A stretch of DNA of 60,439 nt from Candidatus Bipolaricaulota bacterium. GTDB taxonomy: Bacteria > Bipolaricaulota > Bipolaricaulia > Bipolaricaulales > Bipolaricaulaceae. Positions within the stretch are counted from its first letter, which is position 1. Each line of letters starts with the position of its first letter. Of the stretch, positions 41,899 to 50,584 are shown in pieces. The stretch is from the NCBI GenBank assembly GCA_026418075.1, contig JAOACA010000004.1, positions 1 through 60,439 of the forward strand. Reading direction: 5' to 3'. The position numbers and the translations under genes were made by a program. Under the pieces are notes generated by a model, which searched no databases, was not told the origin of the DNA, and saw only the letters and a list, made by a program, of their open reading frames with translations.

Positions 41899-42878
41899 GG
41901 GGAGTCCTCTTCGCCCTCCTCCTCGTGGGGCTTCTTGCCGCGGTCCCCCTGTGGGCGAAGACGTACGACCTCTACCTCCTGAGCCTGGCTGCGGCCAACG
42001 TGATCGCGGCGGTCGGGCTGGCCCTCCTCACCGGGTTCACCGGCCAGCTCTCGATCGGGAACGCGGGGTTCCTGGCCATCGGGGCTTACGGCGCGGCCCT
42101 CATCGTGAAGCACCTCGGGGTGGAGTTCTGGGTGGCGATCCCCCTTGCGGGCCTTCTGAGTGGCCTTACCGGGTTCCTCCTCCTCATCCCCGCGCTGCGC
42201 CTGACCGCGATCTACCTCGCCATCGCCACGTTGGCGTTCGGAACCGCCGTCTCGGAGGCGCTCCCCCGGTGGGCGTCCGTGACGGGAGGATACCAGGGAA
42301 TGCGGGTTCCCCCGGCCCGGTTTCTCGGCTTGAACGTTCAAAACGACGTCGCGATGTTCTACCTCGCCCTGGCGGTCACGGTGGTCATGGTCCTCCTGGC
42401 GCGGAACCTCATCCGATCGCGCGTCGGCCGGGCGTTCATCGCGATCCGGGACAAGCCCGCCGCGGCCCAGGCCTGCGGGGTGAGCCTGACCCGGTACAAG
42501 GCCCTCGCCTTCTTCCTGAGCGCCCTGTTCACCGGGATCGCGGGCGGGCTCTACGCCCATGTGGTGGGGTACATCAGCCCCTCCGAGTTTGGCCTCGGAA
42601 AGTCCATCAACCTGTTCGTGATGATCGCCCTGGGGGGGATGGCCTCCCTTCCCGGGCCGGTCTTGGGCGCCGTGTTCCTCACCTACCTTCCCCACTGGCT
42701 GAGCGGGATCCGGGGGCTCCAGGACGTCCTCTACGGCGCGGCCCTCATCGGGATCGTGGTGTTCATGCCCTACGGGGCGTGGGGGTTTGTCCGGAAGTGG
42801 ACGGCCCCGGACAAGGTGGCCCGGCTTCCCCGGCCCGTCCGCGCCGCCGCGGAGTTCGTCCTCGGGAGGACCCGATGA
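41895..42878 (+). CDS. livM: Branched-chain amino-acid-type ABC permease LivM
   Basis: The 327-residue permease has the LivM hallmarks GLALLTGFTGQLSIGNAGFLAIGAYG (as overlapping phrases near residue 45), AIRDKPAAAQACGVSLTRYK and GGMASLPGPVLGAVFL. It completes the membrane pore with LivH. Its ATG overlaps the livH stop and its stop overlaps the livG ATG. Confidence 0.94.
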   Translation: MRGVLFALLLVGLLAAVPLWAKTYDLYLLSLAAANVIAAVGLALLTGFTGQLSIGNAGFLAIGAYGAALIVKHLGVEFWVAIPLAGLLSGLTGFLLLIPALRLTAIYLAIATLAFGTAVSEALPRWASVTGGYQGMRVPPARFLGLNVQNDVAMFYLALAVTVVMVLLARNLIRSRVGRAFIAIRDKPAAAQACGVSLTRYKALAFFLSALFTGIAGGLYAHVVGYISPSEFGLGKSINLFVMIALGGMASLPGPVLGAVFLTYLPHWLSGIRGLQDVLYGAALIGIVVFMPYGAWGFVRKWTAPDKVARLPRPVRAAAEFVLGRTR

Positions 42879-43651
42879 ACGCCCTCCTTTCCGTCTCCGG
42901 GCTCACCAAGCGGTTTGGGGGCCTGACCGCTGTGGACGGGCTCGACTTCTCCGTCGCGGAGGGCCAGATTGTGGGGCTCATCGGCCCCAACGGGGCGGGG
43001 AAGACGACGGTGTTCAACCTCATCTCCCGGCTCCTTGAGCCCAACGCCGGGGCCATCACGTTCGCGGGCCAGAACCTCCTCGCCTTCCCTCCTCACCGGG
43101 TGGTGACCCTTGGGATTGCCCGGACGTTTCAGAACCTGGGGCTGTTTCCGTACCTTTCGGTGCTGGACAACCTCCTCGTGGGCCGGCACCGCGGGTTCCG
43201 CGGGGGGGTGCTCCCCCTGGCCCTGGGGCTGGGCTGGGGGGAGGAGCGGCGGGCGCGGGAGGAGGCGCTGGGGGTGCTGCGGTCCTTCGGGATGGAGGCC
43301 CTCGCCCCGGCCCCGGCGTCCCTGCTCCCCTACGGGACCCAGAAGGCGGTGGAGCTCGTCCGGGCCCTCATGGCCCGGCCCCGGCTCCTCCTCCTCGATG
43401 AGCCCGTAGCCGGGATGAACGCCACCGAGACGGCGACCATGGCCCAGTTCATCCGCCGGATCCGGGACGAGCGGGGGGTGACCGTCCTCCTCGTCGAGCA
43501 CGACATGTCCCTCGTGATGGAGATCTGCGACCACATCGTGGTCCTCGACTTTGGGCGGAAGATCGCCGAGGGGCCGCCGGCGGAAATCCAGCGGAACCCC
43601 AGGGTGATCGAGGCCTACCTCGGGGAGGAGGTGGGGCGTGCTCGCCTGTGA
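42875..43651 (+). CDS. livG: Liv-type ABC ATPase LivG
   Basis: The 258-residue ATPase has Walker A GPNGAGKTTVFNL (about 37-49), ARTFQNLGLFPYLSVLDNLLVG (Q-loop, in overlapping phrases), Walker B LLLLDEPVAGMN and switch His in LLVEHDMSLVM. The usual signature LSGGQ reads LPYGTQK, as in many LivG proteins. GGGAGGA precedes the ATG. Confidence 0.95.
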   Translation: MNALLSVSGLTKRFGGLTAVDGLDFSVAEGQIVGLIGPNGAGKTTVFNLISRLLEPNAGAITFAGQNLLAFPPHRVVTLGIARTFQNLGLFPYLSVLDNLLVGRHRGFRGGVLPLALGLGWGEERRAREEALGVLRSFGMEALAPAPASLLPYGTQKAVELVRALMARPRLLLLDEPVAGMNATETATMAQFIRRIRDERGVTVLLVEHDMSLVMEICDHIVVLDFGRKIAEGPPAEIQRNPRVIEAYLGEEVGRARL

Positions 43652-44393
43652 GGGGGTGAACGCGTTCTACGGGCCGATCCACGCCCTGAAGGACGTCACG
43701 TTCGCCGTGGAGCGGGGGACGATCGTGGCGGTTCTCGGGGCCAACGGGGCGGGGAAGACGACCCTCATGAACACGATTTCCGGCCTTGTCCGGCCCCGGT
43801 CCGGGGCGATCCACCTCGACGGCCGGAGGATCGACCGGCTCGCGCCGGAGCGGATCGTCCGCCTGGGGGTGACCCAGGTCCCCGAGGGGCGGCAGCTGTT
43901 TCCCGACCTCACCGTGGCCGAGAACCTGCGGATGGGGGCGTACCTCCGGCGGGGAGCCGCGGTCCGTCAGGACTTGGCGGCGGTGCTGGAGCGGTTCCCG
44001 GCCCTGAAGGACCGGACGCGCCAGCTTGCTGGGACCCTCAGCGGAGGGGAGCAGCAGATGCTCGCCATCGGCCGGGCCCTCATGGCCCGGCCCCGCCTCC
44101 TCCTCCTCGACGAGCCCTCCCTCGGCCTATCCCCGATCCTCGTCCGGCAGCTCTTCCGGACCTTGGGGGAGCTCGGGCGGGAGGGCATTTCGATGGTCCT
44201 CGCCGAACAGAACGCCTACCTCTCCCTGGAGGTGGCCCAGATGGGGATCGTCCTTGAGACCGGTCGGGTAGCCCTCCAAGGTCCAAGCCCGGAGCTGCGT
44301 CAAACCGACCGGGTGCGGCAGCTGTACTTGGGTGTGCGGAGCGGGGACGTTTCCCCCCAAGGAGGTGGTGCGCCGGGAGGCAAAGGGACGTGA
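43638..44393 (+). CDS. livF: Liv-type ABC ATPase LivF
   Basis: The 251-residue ATPase has ANGAGKTTLMNT (Walker A), VPEGRQLFPDLTVAENL (LivF-specific), LSGGEQQMLAIGRALM, LLLLDEPSLGL and VLAEQN (switch). GTG 43638 lies 14 nt inside livG. The C-terminal 15 residues are Gly-rich and non-conserved. Confidence 0.95.
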   Translation: MLACEGVNAFYGPIHALKDVTFAVERGTIVAVLGANGAGKTTLMNTISGLVRPRSGAIHLDGRRIDRLAPERIVRLGVTQVPEGRQLFPDLTVAENLRMGAYLRRGAAVRQDLAAVLERFPALKDRTRQLAGTLSGGEQQMLAIGRALMARPRLLLLDEPSLGLSPILVRQLFRTLGELGREGISMVLAEQNAYLSLEVAQMGIVLETGRVALQGPSPELRQTDRVRQLYLGVRSGDVSPQGGGAPGGKGT

Positions 44394-44407
44394 GGAGCTA
44401 GGTCCGT

Positions 44408-44427
44408 GGAAAAGCGAATTCTTTTCC
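44408..44427 (+). other. AT-rich hairpin before the binding-protein gene
   Basis: A perfect 7-bp stem GGAAAAG/CTTTTCC with loop CGAATT sits between livF and the binding-protein gene, just before AAGGAGG at 44432. It is unlike the surrounding G+C-rich DNA. It could be an RNA-processing or stability element that raises binding-protein expression, or an internal terminator. Confidence 0.5.
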
Positions 44428-44444
44428 CAAAAAGGAGGAGTCCG

Positions 44445-45626
44445 ATGAAGCGCGTGCTCATTCTGGCAGTGGCGTGGGGGATGTTGGCCGCGGGGGCCCT
44501 GGGTCAGACCCCGGGGGTGACCGACACCACGATCAAGCTTGGATCGTTCATCGCCCAATCGGGTCCAGTGGCCGTGATCGGGATCCCGGTGATGAAGGGC
44601 GCCCAGGCCTGGTACAGCTATGTGAACGACGTGTTGGGGGGAATCCATGGGCGGAAGATTCAGTTCCTGGCCCTTGACGACGCGTTCAATCCCGCGAACA
44701 CCGTGGCGGTGGTGAAGCGGCTTGTGGAGCAGGAGAACATCTTCGCCCTCGTGAACCCGCTGGGGACGATCGGGATGGCCGCGGTGTGGAATTACATCCT
44801 GCAGAACAAGGTTCCCGTGGTCTCCCCGCACATGAACTGGCTCACTCTGGCTAGCCCGACGGTTTCCCACGTGTTTGCCCTCCAGCCGAACAACGAGTCG
44901 TTTGGGCGAGCCGCGGCCCAGTACGCGGTCCTGGAGACGAAGGCGAAGCGAATCGGGATCGCGGTGGTGGAGGACGCGATGGGCACCGAGCTCTTGAACT
45001 TCGCCCTCGACGAGCTCAAGTACTGGGGGCTCCAGCCCGTGGTCGTGGTGAAGTACCCGGGGACGGAGACGAACTTCAGCGCCTACGCCCAGGTCCTCCG
45101 GCAGAGCAAGGCCGAGGCGGTGCTCCTCTTCAGCTACCTTGCCGACGCGGCCAAGCTCATCGTGGAATGCGACCTTTTGGGGTACAAGCCCCAGTTCATT
45201 GGGATCAACACGATCACGCTGCAGCTGTTTGATCTGGCCGGGAAGGCCGCCGAGGGCGTGGTGTTCCCCGGGTTCGGGACGGACCCCCAGGATCCCACGA
45301 GCCCGGCCGCAGCGAAGATGCGGGAGATCTACGCCCGCTACTACCCGGGCGAGGTGATGAACGCCTACGCCATGATCGCGTTCGTCGGGGCCCAGCTGGT
45401 GACCAAGGCCCTTCAGGACGCTGGTCCGAACCTGACCCGGGAGGCGTTCATTGCCGCCCTCAACAAGGTCAAGGACTGGAACGCGGACGGGATGATCCCG
45501 CCCATCACCTACACTCCGGACGACCACTACGGGATCAAGACCCTGTGGATGAACCAGCTCAAGACGGTGGACGGGGTCCGGACCGCGGTGTTCCTCAAGG
45601 AGTGGAACTGGGCCGCTAACCGCTAA
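44445..45626 (+). CDS. Liv-type ABC substrate-binding protein
   Basis: The 393-residue protein has a signal peptide (MKRVLILAVAWGMLAAGALG, no lipobox Cys) and a type-1 periplasmic binding fold (GVTDTTIKLGSFIAQSGPVAVIG; NPLGTIGMAAVWNYI; VVEDAMGTELLNFALDELKYWG). ATG 44445 is chosen because AAGGAGG lies 6 nt upstream; an upstream in-frame GTG at 44406 would bury the signal peptide. Placement at the end of livHMGF and before CoA-ligase genes suggests the ligand is the compound those enzymes use. Confidence 0.9.
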   Translation: MKRVLILAVAWGMLAAGALGQTPGVTDTTIKLGSFIAQSGPVAVIGIPVMKGAQAWYSYVNDVLGGIHGRKIQFLALDDAFNPANTVAVVKRLVEQENIFALVNPLGTIGMAAVWNYILQNKVPVVSPHMNWLTLASPTVSHVFALQPNNESFGRAAAQYAVLETKAKRIGIAVVEDAMGTELLNFALDELKYWGLQPVVVVKYPGTETNFSAYAQVLRQSKAEAVLLFSYLADAAKLIVECDLLGYKPQFIGINTITLQLFDLAGKAAEGVVFPGFGTDPQDPTSPAAAKMREIYARYYPGEVMNAYAMIAFVGAQLVTKALQDAGPNLTREAFIAALNKVKDWNADGMIPPITYTPDDHYGIKTLWMNQLKTVDGVRTAVFLKEWNWAANR

Positions 45627-45635
45627 TAGGGGTGG

Positions 45636-45662
45636 GGGAGGGGTCGGTTCCCGGCCCCTCCC
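45636..45662 (+). terminator. Strong G+C hairpin between transporter and enzyme genes
   Basis: A 12-bp stem (one G-T pair) GGGAGGGGTCGG/CCGGCCCCTCCC with a TTC loop starts 10 nt after the binding-protein stop. Only a weak T-rich tail (CCCGTTCTT) follows, so it may attenuate rather than fully end transcription into the enzyme genes. Confidence 0.5.
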
Positions 45663-45697
45663 CTCCCGTTCTTGAGGGGGAGAGCAGGCAGGGGACG

Positions 45698-46744
45698 ATG
45701 GCGCACATCCACGAGCCCGTGGGCATCGTCAGCGTCGGGATGTACCTTCCCGAGCGGGTGATCACCGCCGCCGAGATCGCCGCCGAAAGCGGCCTTCCGG
45801 AGTGGGTGGTCCGGGAAAAGCTGGGGATCACCGAGAAGCGGATGGCCCCCCCCGACCTCCACCCCAACGCGATGGGGGTCCTCGCGGCGCAAGATTGCCT
45901 CTCCCGGTGCGACATCCCCCCCGAGGAGATCGACGTCGTCCTCTGCACCACCGAGGAGTGGCGGGAGTACCTCCTCTGGACCTCGGGGATCGACCTCGCC
46001 TACCAGATCGGGGCCACCCGGGCCTGGGGGATGGACCTCCACATGCGCTGTTGCACCACCGTGGCGGCGATGAAGATCGCCAAGGACATGATGCAGTCCG
46101 ACCCCGAGATCCGGACCGTCCTCATCGCGGGGGGATACCGGGTGGGGGACCTCATCAACTTCAAAAACCTCCGGACCACGTTTCTGTTCAACATCGGGGC
46201 TGGGGCGGGGGCGATGCTCCTCCGCCGCGGGTGGCCCCGAAACCACCTTCTCGGGTTTCACCTCATCACCGACGGCTCGATGAGCCGGGACGTGATTGTG
46301 CCTGCCAGCGGCACGGTCCAGTTCCCCACCGATGACGCGGTGGCCAAGGGCCTCTTTAAGTTCGACCTCGTGAACGAGGAGAAGATGAAGTCCCGTCTGA
46401 ACGAGGTCTCCATGGACAACTGGATGCGCTGCGTGGACGAGGCCCTGCGGAAAAGCGGGCGCACCCGGGAGGACGTGGACTTCCTCAACATGGTCCTCAT
46501 CAAGCCCTCGGGGTACCGGGACATGCTGGCGCGCCTGGGGCTCACCGAGGAGCACGGGGTGTACAACGACCGCTACGGTCACATCGGCGAGCAGGACACG
46601 ATCATCAACATCATCGAGGGGCTGAGGCTCGGGCGGCTCAAGGACGGGGACCTCATGGTCATGGTGGCGGCGGGGATTGGCTACGTGTGGGGCGCGGGCG
46701 TGGTCCGGTGGGGCCCGTGCCAGGAGGGGGATCGATGCGGCTAG
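45698..46744 (+). CDS. KASIII/HMG-CoA-synthase-like condensing enzyme with altered active site
   Basis: The 348-residue protein has a thiolase-superfamily fold of the FabH/HMG-CoA-synthase type: VGIVSVGMYLPERVITAAEIA, LGITEKRM, and the nucleophile region MRCCTTVAAMKIA with Cys118/Cys119. The two other FabH catalytic residues are changed. The HQAN His position is Lys269 (VLIKPSGYRD), and the GNTSA Asn position is His295 (DRYGHIGEQDT). It therefore probably does not do standard FabH chemistry; acyl transfer or C-C cleavage on CoA substrates is more likely. The ATG at 45698 follows CAGGGGACG. The stop overlaps the SDR gene by 10 nt. Confidence 0.8.
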   Translation: MAHIHEPVGIVSVGMYLPERVITAAEIAAESGLPEWVVREKLGITEKRMAPPDLHPNAMGVLAAQDCLSRCDIPPEEIDVVLCTTEEWREYLLWTSGIDLAYQIGATRAWGMDLHMRCCTTVAAMKIAKDMMQSDPEIRTVLIAGGYRVGDLINFKNLRTTFLFNIGAGAGAMLLRRGWPRNHLLGFHLITDGSMSRDVIVPASGTVQFPTDDAVAKGLFKFDLVNEEKMKSRLNEVSMDNWMRCVDEALRKSGRTREDVDFLNMVLIKPSGYRDMLARLGLTEEHGVYNDRYGHIGEQDTIINIIEGLRLGRLKDGDLMVMVAAGIGYVWGAGVVRWGPCQEGDRCG

Positions 46745-47499
46745 AGGGAAAGGTGGCCCTGATCACCGGTGGGGCGGCGGGGATTGGGCTTGCCACCGCG
46801 CGGCGGTTTGTGGAGGAGGGGGCGGTGGTGGCGTTCTGCGACGTCTCCTCCGAGGCGGGGGAACGGGCGGCAGCCGAGCTCGGGCCCCGGGCGAGCTTCC
46901 ACCGGGTGGACGTGACCGACGGGGCGGCGGTGGAGGCGTGGGTGGCCGAGGTCCACGGGAAACACGGCCGGATCGATATCCTCGTCAACAACGCCGGGAT
47001 CATCCGCGACCACCAGCTCGTGCGGGTCAAAGACGGGGAGATCGTGGGGCGGATGGCGGAGGCCGACTTCGACCTTGTGCTCGCGGTGAACCTCAAGGGG
47101 ACGTTCCTCTGCACCCGGGCCGTGGTCCCGATCATGATCCGCCAGCGCTCAGGCGTGATCCTCAACGCCTCGTCCATTGCGGGCTTGGATGGGAACTTCG
47201 GGCAGACGAACTACGTCGCCACCAAGGCGGGGATCGTGGGGATGACGAAAGTGTGGGCGCGGGAGCTTGGAAAGTACGGGATCCGGGTGAACGCCGTGGC
47301 CCCCGGGTTCACGGCCACCGAGATCCTCCGCACGATGCCGGAGAAGGTCCTCGAGGGGATCCGGTCCCGGACCCCGTTGGGGCGGCTGGGGGACCCCCGG
47401 GACATTGCCAACGCCTACCTGTTCCTCGCCTCGGACGAGGCCGCGTTCATCACCGGGGCTGTGCTTCGCGTGGACGGGGGGCTCGTCCTCGGGACCTGA
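46735..47499 (+). CDS. Short-chain dehydrogenase/reductase (FabG-like)
   Basis: The 254-residue SDR has cofactor loop GGAAGIGLA (residues 12-20), Asp in FCDVSS (favouring NAD), NNAGI, catalytic Ser in LNASSIAG, Tyr-Lys in NYVATKAG, and the C-terminal GAVLRVDGG. A short insert (QLVRVKDGEIVGRM) follows NNAGI. It likely interconverts a hydroxyacyl- and ketoacyl-CoA in the pathway. CAGGAGGGG precedes the ATG. Confidence 0.92.
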   Translation: MRLEGKVALITGGAAGIGLATARRFVEEGAVVAFCDVSSEAGERAAAELGPRASFHRVDVTDGAAVEAWVAEVHGKHGRIDILVNNAGIIRDHQLVRVKDGEIVGRMAEADFDLVLAVNLKGTFLCTRAVVPIMIRQRSGVILNASSIAGLDGNFGQTNYVATKAGIVGMTKVWARELGKYGIRVNAVAPGFTATEILRTMPEKVLEGIRSRTPLGRLGDPRDIANAYLFLASDEAAFITGAVLRVDGGLVLGT

Positions 47500-47510
47500 G
47501 GGAGGGCACC

Positions 47511-49028
47511 ATGGACGCCAGCCACCTCCTCCGCCGCCGGGCCGAGCTCACCCCGGACCGGATCGCTGTGGTCGACCGGTCTACGGGGGCCCGCCTCACC
47601 TACGCCGAGCTCAACCGGAGGGCGAACCGAGCCGCCCACTTCCTCCGGAGTCTTGGGGTGGGCAAGGGCGAGCGAATTTCGATCCTCGCCCACAACTCCC
47701 TCGTCTACCTCGACCTCCTCTACGCCGCCGGGAAGATCGGCGCGGTGTTTGCGCCCCTCAACTGGCGGCTTCAGGTTCCCGAGCTGGCCTACATCGTCCG
47801 CGACTGCTCCCCCAAGGTCCTCCTCGTGGGGCCGGAGTTCGCCCCCGCGGCCCAGGGCCTCCTCCAGGAAGCCCCAGTTCCCCATGTCGTGGGGATCGAG
47901 GGGGCGGCGATCGGGGAAGAATCCTACGAGGAGGCCGTGGCGAGGGCGGACGATTCCGAGCCTCCCACGCCCCCGCTCACCGGGGAAGACACCTACTTCC
48001 TCCTCTACACCTCGGGGACCACGGGACGCCCGAAAGGGGCGATGATCCCCCACCGCCAAGTCCTGTGGAACTGCATCAACACGGTCGCGAGCTGGAACCT
48101 GACCCAGGACGACGTTTCCCCGATCTTCCTCCCTCTCTTTCACGCCGGGGGGCTGTTTGCGTTTCTCACCCCGCTTCTCTACATCGGGGGCCGGATTGTC
48201 CTTCTCCGGACGTTTGAGCCGGAGGAGGTCCTCCGGGTGATCGAGGAGGAGGGGTGCACGGTGATCCTGGGGGTGCCCACGGTGTTTCGGATCCTTCTTG
48301 ACTCCCCAGGGTTTGAGCGGGCCGACTTCTCCCACGTGAAGTTCTTCATCAGCGGGGGGGCCCCGCTTCCGGTGGACCTTGTCCGGGAGTGGCGGGCGAA
48401 GAAGGGGGGCGTCTTCCGCCAGGGGTACGGCCTCACCGAGGTGGGCCCGAACTGCTTTTCCATGACCGACGAGGAGTCGGTCCGGAAGCTGGGGTCGGTG
48501 GGGAAGCCCATTTTCCACAGCGAGATGCGCCTGGTGAACGAGCGGGGGGAGGAAGGAGACCAGGGGGAGCTTCTCATCCGGGGACCCCATGTCTGCACCG
48601 GGTACTGGGGCCGGCCCGAGGCCACGGCCGAAGCCCTCCGGGACGGTTGGTTCCACACCGGGGACGTCGCCCGCCGGGACGCGGAGGGGTTCTACTACAT
48701 CGTGGGACGGGTGAAGGACATGATCATCAGCGGCGGGGAGAACATCTACGCCGCCGAGGTCGAGGCCGTCTTCCGCGAGCACCCGGCGGTCCAGGACGCG
48801 GCCTTGATCGGCATGCCCGACCCCAAGTGGGGGGAGGTGGGGCTGATGGTGGTCGTGCTCAAGAAAGGCGCGTCCGCCACCGCCGAGGAGCTCCAGGCGT
48901 TCTGCGGCGCGCGCCTGGCCAAGTACAAGGTCCCCAAGAAGGTCGTGTTCGCCGACGCCCTCCCCTACTCCTCCTACGGGAAAGTGATCAAGGCCGAGCT
49001 CCGGAAGCGCTACCTCGGGGAGGGGTGA
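47511..49028 (+). CDS. Acyl-CoA ligase (ANL superfamily), copy 1
   Basis: The 505-residue adenylating enzyme has P-loop YTSGTTGRPKGAM (about residues 166-178), GYGLTEVGPN, WFHTGDVARRD, GRVKDMIISGGENIYAAEVE and catalytic Lys in SYGKVIKAELR. It forms an acyl-AMP then acyl-CoA, with medium/long-chain or aromatic acids as typical substrates. It is followed 2 nt later by a second ligase of the same family, so the pathway handles two acids or two stages. Confidence 0.93.
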   Translation: MDASHLLRRRAELTPDRIAVVDRSTGARLTYAELNRRANRAAHFLRSLGVGKGERISILAHNSLVYLDLLYAAGKIGAVFAPLNWRLQVPELAYIVRDCSPKVLLVGPEFAPAAQGLLQEAPVPHVVGIEGAAIGEESYEEAVARADDSEPPTPPLTGEDTYFLLYTSGTTGRPKGAMIPHRQVLWNCINTVASWNLTQDDVSPIFLPLFHAGGLFAFLTPLLYIGGRIVLLRTFEPEEVLRVIEEEGCTVILGVPTVFRILLDSPGFERADFSHVKFFISGGAPLPVDLVREWRAKKGGVFRQGYGLTEVGPNCFSMTDEESVRKLGSVGKPIFHSEMRLVNERGEEGDQGELLIRGPHVCTGYWGRPEATAEALRDGWFHTGDVARRDAEGFYYIVGRVKDMIISGGENIYAAEVEAVFREHPAVQDAALIGMPDPKWGEVGLMVVVLKKGASATAEELQAFCGARLAKYKVPKKVVFADALPYSSYGKVIKAELRKRYLGEG

Positions 49029-49030
49029 GG

Positions 49031-50584
49031 ATGTACATCGGGGACTACCTCGGCCGGCGCGAGCTCTACTCCCCGGACGCGCTCGCCGTGGTCGACCACG
49101 GGAAGGATCCTCTCGTTCGGCTCACTTACCGGGAGATGAACGAGCGGGCGAACCGCCTGGCCCACTGGCTGGCCGAGGGTGCGGGGGTGAAGAAGGGGGA
49201 CCGGGTCTCGATCCTCGCCCGGGATGGCTACGAACACCTCGTCCTCTTCTTCGCCTGCGGGAAGCTCGGGGCGATCCACACCCCCCTCAACTGGCGCCTC
49301 CACCCCCGGGAGCTCTCCGCCCTGGTGGCGAAGACCACGCCCCGGGTCCTCGTCTACGATGAGGAGTTCCGGCCCGTGGCCGAGGAGCTCCGGCGGACCG
49401 CCCAGGCCGGCGTTCTTCAGGCCCTCCTCCACCTCGACGGCCCAGGGCTCCGGGGCTCGGTCCCCTGGCCGGAGGCCCTCGCCCGCTCCCCCACGACACC
49501 AGTGGAGTGCCCGAGCCTGGAAGCGGAGGACCCAGCCTGCATCCTGTTCACCGGCGGAACCACCGGGCTCCCCAAAGCCGTCCTCATCTCCCACCGCATG
49601 ATCGCCTGGAACGTCCTCAACACGATCATCCACGACCTCCGGCCTGGCGACGTGGTCCTCAACGTATTTCCTCTGTTCCACGCCGGGGGCCTCTTCTGCT
49701 ACTGGTCGTCCCAGGTCGTGCTCGGAAACACGACGATCCAGGTCCGCCGGTTCGACCCGGAGCAGGTCCTCGACCTCATCGAACGGGAGCGGGTGACGGT
49801 GTTTGCCGGGGTTCCGTCGATGTACCTCCTCCTCACCCAGGCCCCGAACTGGGAGCGGGCTGATCTTTCGAGCCTTCGGTTCTGCACAAGCGGGGGCGCC
49901 CCGCTCCCCGTTCCCCTGATCGAGAAGTACGTCCGGGAGAAGGGGGTGCGGTTCAAGCAGGGGTTTGGGATGACCGAGTTCGGGCCGGGGGTGTTCGCCC
50001 TGGCTGCCGAGGACGCCCTGCGCAAGGCGGGGAGCATTGGCCGCCCGAACTTCTTCGTCGACGCCCGGGTCGTGGACGACGAAAACCGCCCCGTGGGCCC
50101 GGGCGTCGTCGGGGAGCTCGTCCTCAAGGGGCCGTCCCTGTGCTCGGGCTACTTTGGCGACCCCGCGGCCACCGCCGAGCTCGTGGACGAGGAGGGGTAC
50201 TTCCACACCGGCGACCTCGTGACCTACGACGAGGAGCGCTACTTCTACGTCGTGGGCCGGAAAAAGGACATGTTCATCTCGGGAGGGGAGAACGTCTACC
50301 CCTTGGAGATCGAGGAGGTCCTCCACCGGCACCCCGCGGTGGCGACCTGCGCGGTGGTGGGGATTCCCGACCCGACCTGGGGGGAGGTGGGGGCGGCGTG
50401 CGTGGTCCTCAAGCCGGGGCACCGGGCTACAGCCGAGGAGCTCCTCGCCTACCTCCGGGACCACCTCGCCCGGTACAAGGTCCCCAAGAGGGTCGTGTTC
50501 CTCGACGCCCTCCCCCTCTCCGGGATGGGAAAACCCCTCAAGGACGAGCTCCGGAAGGGGCTCCTCGAAGGGAGGTACAAGTGA
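49031..50584 (+). CDS. Acyl-CoA ligase (ANL superfamily), copy 2
   Basis: The 517-residue enzyme is related to the preceding ligase but clearly diverged. Its P-loop reads FTGGTTGLPKAV, where Gly replaces the usual Ser. GFGMTEFGPG, YFHTGDLVTYD, GRKKDMFISGGENVYPLEIEE and the Lys in GMGKPLKDELR are otherwise standard. The GTGAGG spacer before its ATG serves as ribosome site. The stop overlaps the thiolase GTG. Confidence 0.92.
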   Translation: MYIGDYLGRRELYSPDALAVVDHGKDPLVRLTYREMNERANRLAHWLAEGAGVKKGDRVSILARDGYEHLVLFFACGKLGAIHTPLNWRLHPRELSALVAKTTPRVLVYDEEFRPVAEELRRTAQAGVLQALLHLDGPGLRGSVPWPEALARSPTTPVECPSLEAEDPACILFTGGTTGLPKAVLISHRMIAWNVLNTIIHDLRPGDVVLNVFPLFHAGGLFCYWSSQVVLGNTTIQVRRFDPEQVLDLIERERVTVFAGVPSMYLLLTQAPNWERADLSSLRFCTSGGAPLPVPLIEKYVREKGVRFKQGFGMTEFGPGVFALAAEDALRKAGSIGRPNFFVDARVVDDENRPVGPGVVGELVLKGPSLCSGYFGDPAATAELVDEEGYFHTGDLVTYDEERYFYVVGRKKDMFISGGENVYPLEIEEVLHRHPAVATCAVVGIPDPTWGEVGAACVVLKPGHRATAEELLAYLRDHLARYKVPKRVVFLDALPLSGMGKPLKDELRKGLLEGRYK

